DNA of 51,829 bases. Origin: Alicyclobacillus fructus (GTDB taxonomy: Bacteria; Bacillota; Bacilli; Alicyclobacillales; Alicyclobacillaceae). The notes below the pieces were generated by a model, which did not search any database, was not told the DNA's origin, and saw only the letters and a program-made list of their open reading frames with translations. Location of the stretch: the NCBI RefSeq assembly GCF_017329605.1, contig NZ_JAFMTY010000024.1, positions 1 through 51,829 on the forward strand. Reading direction: 5' to 3'. Numbering within the stretch: position 1 is the stretch's first letter; the number at the start of each line of letters is the position of its first letter. This document shows positions 48,607 through 51,829 of the stretch, in pieces. Made by a program: the position numbers and the translations under genes.

Positions 48607-48635
48607 ATCCTACCGCCACCAGCGAGGGCTGTCGA
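48607..48635 (-). promoter_or_regulatory. EamA promoter
   Basis: On the minus strand: TCGACA (48630-48635), 17 bases, TAGGAT (48607-48612). It implies a 5' leader of about 120 bases that contains a GGGCCG/CGGCCC-type hairpin. Confidence 0.5.
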
Positions 48636-48651
48636 TAACCTAGAGAAAAAG

Positions 48652-48679
48652 AAAATGCCGCTCGGTACGAGCGGCACTT
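48652..48679 (-). terminator. Terminator of the Fsr-like MFS gene
   Basis: On the minus strand TGCCGCTCG and CGAGCGGCA form a 9-bp stem followed by TTTTCTTTTTC. Confidence 0.85.
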
Positions 48680-48687
48680 TGCCTCGC

Positions 48688-49887
48688 TCACGCCCGGGCG
48701 AACGATCCGTCCTTCGAATCGACCGGCAGGAATGCGGAGAGAATCGCACCCAGAATGGGCACCCCCATCAGGATGTACAGGACACTGGTCAGCCCGACGT
48801 GATCGGCCAGGACGCCAAAGAACGTGGCGCCAATACCGCCCGCCCCCACGCCAAACCCGATGGTGAGGCCGGACGCAAGCGACACGTTGCGCGGCAAGAG
48901 CATCTGCATATACACCACGGTGACCGCAAAGGAGGAGAGAATGAAAAACCCAAACGGCAACAGCGCCAGCACAGCCCACGCGCCGTGAAGGAACGGCAAT
49001 CCGAATCCGAATGGGATGGACAACAACATCGACAGGAGCAGGATGCGCTGCTTGGGCATCCGATCCGCGAGAGCGCCGCCGATGAACGTCCCCAGCGCGC
49101 CCGCCCCCAAAAACACGAACATCAGCGCGTCGGACAACGCATACGACATCCCGAATTTGTGCGCGTAGTAAAATGGCATGAACTGCGCGATGCCGATTTG
49201 GCACCACGAGCGGAGGACGATCACGACCACGAGCAGCGCCACGGCCCCGATCCGGTTCTCCCCTTCAATGGTCATGCGAACTTTCGCATAGTCGCGAAGC
49301 GAAGTCTTGTACCATGGGTAAAGCCGCAGCGTGAAAACGAGCCCCAGCGCGACGCCGACAAACATCCACAGGATGCTGTGAAGGCCCGCCGAAAGGATGA
49401 AGAGCGACACGATGAGCGGCCCCATCGCCTGGCCGCCATTTCCGCCGACCTGGAAGATGGCCTGCGCCAATCCCTTCGCCCGCCCCGCCGCGAGGTGCGC
49501 CACGCGCGACGCCTCGGGGTGGAACACGCCCGATCCCAGACCGCTCATGGCCACCATGAGCAGCAGCACGCCGTAGCTCGGCGCGACGCCCGTCAGCGTG
49601 ATGCCGAGCGTGGACAGGAACAGCCCCAAGGGCAGCATCCACGCCTTGGGATGGCGATCCGCCAACGCCCCGAACAGGGGCTGCGCCACCGAAGAAGTGA
49701 TGTAGGAGACCAAGACAATCAAACTGATCTCGGTGTAGTTGAGGTGAAAGAGCGGCTTGTACAACTGGGTCAGGGCCGGCACGAGCCCGGTCGTCGACAA
49801 GTCGTTGAGAAAATGCGAACCGCAGATGCTCCAAACGGCGTCCCGGTTCATCCGGCCCTTTTCGCGAACGGCCTGCACCACAGCCAC
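48688..49887 (-). CDS. MFS transporter, fosmidomycin-resistance-like (Fsr)
   Basis: 399-aa exporter with 12 helices. The N-terminal CGSHFLNDLSTTGLVPALTQLY, the GALADRHPKAW motif A and the SGLGSGVFHPEASRVA stretch are those of Fsr-type transporters. It may confer resistance to fosmidomycin or act on natural toxic metabolites. GTG at 49887 has GGGGTGAT 6 bases upstream; the next ATG is at residue 13. Transcribed separately from uppP, which ends in a terminator. Confidence 0.88.
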   Translation of the reverse strand: MAVVQAVREKGRMNRDAVWSICGSHFLNDLSTTGLVPALTQLYKPLFHLNYTEISLIVLVSYITSSVAQPLFGALADRHPKAWMLPLGLFLSTLGITLTGVAPSYGVLLLMVAMSGLGSGVFHPEASRVAHLAAGRAKGLAQAIFQVGGNGGQAMGPLIVSLFILSAGLHSILWMFVGVALGLVFTLRLYPWYKTSLRDYAKVRMTIEGENRIGAVALLVVVIVLRSWCQIGIAQFMPFYYAHKFGMSYALSDALMFVFLGAGALGTFIGGALADRMPKQRILLLSMLLSIPFGFGLPFLHGAWAVLALLPFGFFILSSFAVTVVYMQMLLPRNVSLASGLTIGFGVGAGGIGATFFGVLADHVGLTSVLYILMGVPILGAILSAFLPVDSKDGSFARA

Positions 49888-49959
49888 GCGTCATCACCCC
49901 TGCAGAATCTCTCTTTTGCCGCGATCGCGCCCATATTTCGCGTCACGAATCAAGCGCCG

Positions 49960-49989
49960 AAAAAGCGGGCGAGCCGTGTGCTCACCCAC
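49960..49989 (-). terminator. uppP terminator
   Basis: On the minus strand GTGGGTGAGC and GCTCGCCCGC pair, with two G-T wobbles, before TTTTTC. Confidence 0.7.
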
Positions 49990-50021
49990 TCGCGCAATGG
50001 ACCACGATTGGCTTGTCGCAC

Positions 50022-50858
50022 TCAAAACTGAATGTGCAGAGCTGCCAAAATGGAAACAACCACGCCTACGACAATACAATACCAGCCGAATGGGCGCAAG
50101 GCGCGGACCTCTGTGGTTTGGAAATACCGCATGAGGAAGGCCGTGCTGAGGAGCGCCAGCACCCCTGCGCAAAGTCCGCCGATGAGACCATCGTGAAACA
50201 TCGCGTGATTGTGCTGATGCAGCATCTTCGGCACTTCGAGGATGCCCGCCCCGAGAATGACCGGCGTCGCGAGGAGAAAGCTGAACCGCGCCGCGTCGTC
50301 GTACTCCAACCCGCTCGCGAGACCGGCCGCCATGGTGATCCCGCTTCGCGAAAATCCCGGGATGAGCGCCAGCGACTGCACGATGCCGATGACAAAGCTG
50401 CGCCCGAACGACAGGTTCTCGATGTTCGTGGTCGTTCGTCTCCGGCGCCGCCGCATCCGATCCGCCCAAAACAGGACCAGCCCGTTGACGATGAGAAAGA
50501 TGGAAGCCGACAACGCGGACGGAAACAGCTCCTGCAGCTTGTGTTCAAAGATCTTGCCCAAAACCGCCGCCGGGATCGTCGCCACGATGATGAGAAGCAG
50601 GATGCGCCGCTCGATCCGCCTGCGCCGATCGAAGATGGAGGCAATCAGATGGATCCACTCCGGCAAGAAGTAGATGAGCAGCGCCAAGCCCGTCCCGAGG
50701 TGAAGCATGACGACAAACGGGAGGAATTGATTCGACTCGGAGAACTGCGTCCAGCGCAACAGGTACGGCAAAATGACAGCATGCCCGACACTCGAGATGG
50801 GAAACAGTTCCGTGATGCCCTGCACGATTCCGTAGATGATGACCTGCAGTAGGTGCAT
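50022..50858 (-). CDS. uppP: Undecaprenyl-diphosphatase (UppP/BacA)
   Basis: 278-aa membrane enzyme with about eight helices that dephosphorylates undecaprenyl diphosphate for the peptidoglycan lipid carrier. Motif 1 is QGITELFPISSVGHAVIL (E..G..E-like Gln, Glu, Pro-Ile-Ser-Ser and His) and motif 2 is IPGFSRSGITMA with the conserved Ser-Arg-Ser. Usual length is ~275. ATG at 50858 follows AAAGGCAGG. Bacitracin tolerance is a known consequence. Confidence 0.95.
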   Translation of the reverse strand: MHLLQVIIYGIVQGITELFPISSVGHAVILPYLLRWTQFSESNQFLPFVVMLHLGTGLALLIYFLPEWIHLIASIFDRRRRIERRILLLIIVATIPAAVLGKIFEHKLQELFPSALSASIFLIVNGLVLFWADRMRRRRRRTTTNIENLSFGRSFVIGIVQSLALIPGFSRSGITMAAGLASGLEYDDAARFSFLLATPVILGAGILEVPKMLHQHNHAMFHDGLIGGLCAGVLALLSTAFLMRYFQTTEVRALRPFGWYCIVVGVVVSILAALHIQF

Positions 50859-51012
50859 ACAGCGCCTGCCTTTCTGCGGATGATAGGGTTTCGGTCCCAT
50901 TGTACAAGAAGATCTCATCCCGCTCACGCGATTGCCGCAAACTTGCGACCTTTTGCGGCGGGCGCGATCGTGCTAAGCTGGAATCGAACAGAAGAGAAGG
51001 GAGCGATCACGC

Positions 51013-51477
51013 ATGAGCAAAGCCCAGTCGGTGCTCGCGCACTGGCATTCGCACCGGGACGTTCTCGCGCCGCTCGTGGCATCCGTCCCCGAGGACAAGC
51101 TCGACTTCAAGCCGTGGGATGGGGCGATGTCGTTTCGCGATCTCGTCTGGCACATCCTCGCGGTAAGCGCCACGTTCGCAGCCGCGGCCAAAGCGGGGCG
51201 CCTGACCGAGAGACCTGAACAGCCGGATCTCTCGACCAAGCAGGCTCTCCTCGACGCAATTTCGACCTTCACAGAGAAGACGCACGCGGACATCGCGTCG
51301 ATCTCGGATGAACAGTTTGAAAGCATCGTGGAGACCAAGGCCGTGTTCGGCGCGGACTTACCCGCCAAAGCCCTGTTGGCGAGCCTCATCGATCACGAGA
51401 TCCACCACAAGGGACAGTTGTTTGTGTATGCGCGCTTGATGGGCGCAGAAACGCTCCCGTTCTTCATTCACAGATGA
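51013..51477 (+). CDS. DinB-family metal-binding protein
   Basis: 154-aa four-helix bundle. The DinB metal triad is visible as the His in LVWHILA and two His in DHEIHHKGQLFVY. Members are thiol transferases or unknown metal proteins, sometimes damage- or stress-induced. ATG at 51013 follows GAAGGGAG. Single gene, divergent from uppP. No clear promoter was found. Confidence 0.88.
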   Translation: MSKAQSVLAHWHSHRDVLAPLVASVPEDKLDFKPWDGAMSFRDLVWHILAVSATFAAAAKAGRLTERPEQPDLSTKQALLDAISTFTEKTHADIASISDEQFESIVETKAVFGADLPAKALLASLIDHEIHHKGQLFVYARLMGAETLPFFIHR

Positions 51478-51483
51478 GACTTC

Positions 51484-51547
51484 GTCCCAAAGGGGGCGAG
51501 CAGGGCTTCGGCCTTCGGCCTGCAGATCTGCTCGCCCCCTTTGGGAC
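51484..51547. terminator. Long hairpin after the DinB gene
   Basis: Perfect 20-bp arms (51484-51503 and 51528-51547) with a 24-base GC-rich loop, starting 7 bp past the stop. No T-run follows on either strand, so it may be a barrier rather than a terminator. Confidence 0.6.
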
Positions 51548-51730
51548 TTCGCTTCAGAGGGGTGGGGATGGGGGCTTATGCGTGGAAGAGCGTATCTACC
51601 GTCTGGGGACGAATGGATTCCCTGAGTGCACGACTGCGGGAGAGCGCGAAGGAACGTTTCCATGCACCCAACCTAAGATGAGGAACATGGTGGGCAGCGG
51701 GGTGGATGGCACAGGGAGATGGGGCCTGAA
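51548..51730. other. Intergenic region before the rrn operon end
   Basis: No gene is recognised. The short ORFs have no ribosome binding sites or known motifs. Confidence 0.4.
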
Positions 51731-51763
51731 ACGACAAAAGGCCAGGCAGATGGGTGCCTGACC
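51731..51763 (-). terminator. rrn operon terminator
   Basis: On the minus strand the stem GGTCAGGCA/TGCCTGGCC, with a 6-base loop, is followed by TTTTGTCGTTT. It lies just after the 5S end. Confidence 0.85.
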
Positions 51764-51773
51764 TTGTTCTCTC

Positions 51774-51829
51774 GCCTGGCAACGACCTACCTTCCCAGGA
51801 GGCTTCCCTCCCAGTATTCTCGGCGCTGG
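51774..51829 (-). rRNA. 5S rRNA, 3' part
   Basis: Read on the minus strand, the last 56 bases end in GGTCGTTGCCAGGC. They contain the conserved Firmicute 5S pattern CCAGCGCCGAGAATACTGGG and GAAGGTAGGTCGTTGCC. The gene runs off the window to the right, so only the 3' part is present. It belongs to a second rrn operon in the same orientation as the 16S at position 1. Confidence 0.9.

Overview
The window reads as chromosomal DNA of a GC-rich, spore-forming, thermoacidophilic Firmicute, most likely an Alicyclobacillus. This is inferred from the combination of a sedolisin (S53, kumamolisin-type) acid protease, a leucine T-box leader, a fluoride riboswitch, a cre-like site, a LysM-GH18 spore-cortex type enzyme, a mannitol PTS and Bacillus-style sigma-A promoters in high-GC DNA. 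The species is not proven. Both ends fall in rRNA genes read on the minus strand: the first bases are the 5' end of a 16S gene, and the last ~56 bases are the 3' part of a 5S gene from another rrn operon. The window is therefore the complete interval between two co-oriented rrn operons, or an assembly contig that stopped at those repeats.

Layout. 1-260: 16S start, boxA-like leader and tandem rRNA promoters. 715-2172: a plus-strand cluster of 15 tRNA genes with its own promoter, one internal promoter and a terminator. 2377-5545: glutathione peroxidase, leuA under a leucine T-box, and a small lipoprotein. 5546-6740: a gene-poor stretch with a 60-bp copied fragment of xylH and an Rpn/PD-(D/E)XK-type gene. 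6752-10198: a xylose-type ABC importer (xylFGH) behind a XylR-like operator. 10343-14628: LysM-GH18 enzyme, MFS exporter, aldo/keto reductase and polysaccharide deacetylase. 14634-15156: a graveyard holding a group II intron RT-like scrap and a truncated Doc-type toxin with its probable antitoxin. 15402-21774: 58-aa zinc ribbon, S53 protease, LysR with a divergent DHA2-type exporter, a MetE-C-like methyltransferase and a GtrA protein. 22116-26384: secreted hypothetical protein, two crcB genes under a fluoride riboswitch, a 3-hydroxybutyrate dehydrogenase/hydrolase pair and a small membrane protein. 26727-31754: GGDEF-EAL protein, then bioY diverging from an ECF ATPase and an ATPase-T fusion across a BirA-like operator. 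31815-35542: sigK-type ECF sigma and anti-sigma, then a DoxX-family membrane protein coupled to a secreted tandem-repeat protein. 35899-43080: mtlA-mtlR-mtlF-mtlD-ptsH-ptsI, a mannitol PTS operon that also carries the general PTS proteins. 43154-51477: quinone reductase, PurN-like formyltransferase, aminotransferase, an atypical SDR with a VanZ-like protein, EamA and MFS transporters, uppP and a DinB-like protein.

How the genes work together. Several neighbourhoods are self-contained circuits: HPr and EI energise the mannitol permease encoded in the same operon, with MtlR and probably CcpA as controls; BioY plus the two divergent genes make a complete ECF biotin importer; the fluoride riboswitch controls a two-gene fluoride channel; and the 3-hydroxybutyrate pair fits polyhydroxybutyrate turnover. 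The least explained unit is the DoxX-like/tandem-repeat pair downstream of the sigma/anti-sigma genes. Most large ORFs antisense to these genes are GC-codon shadows and are not annotated.
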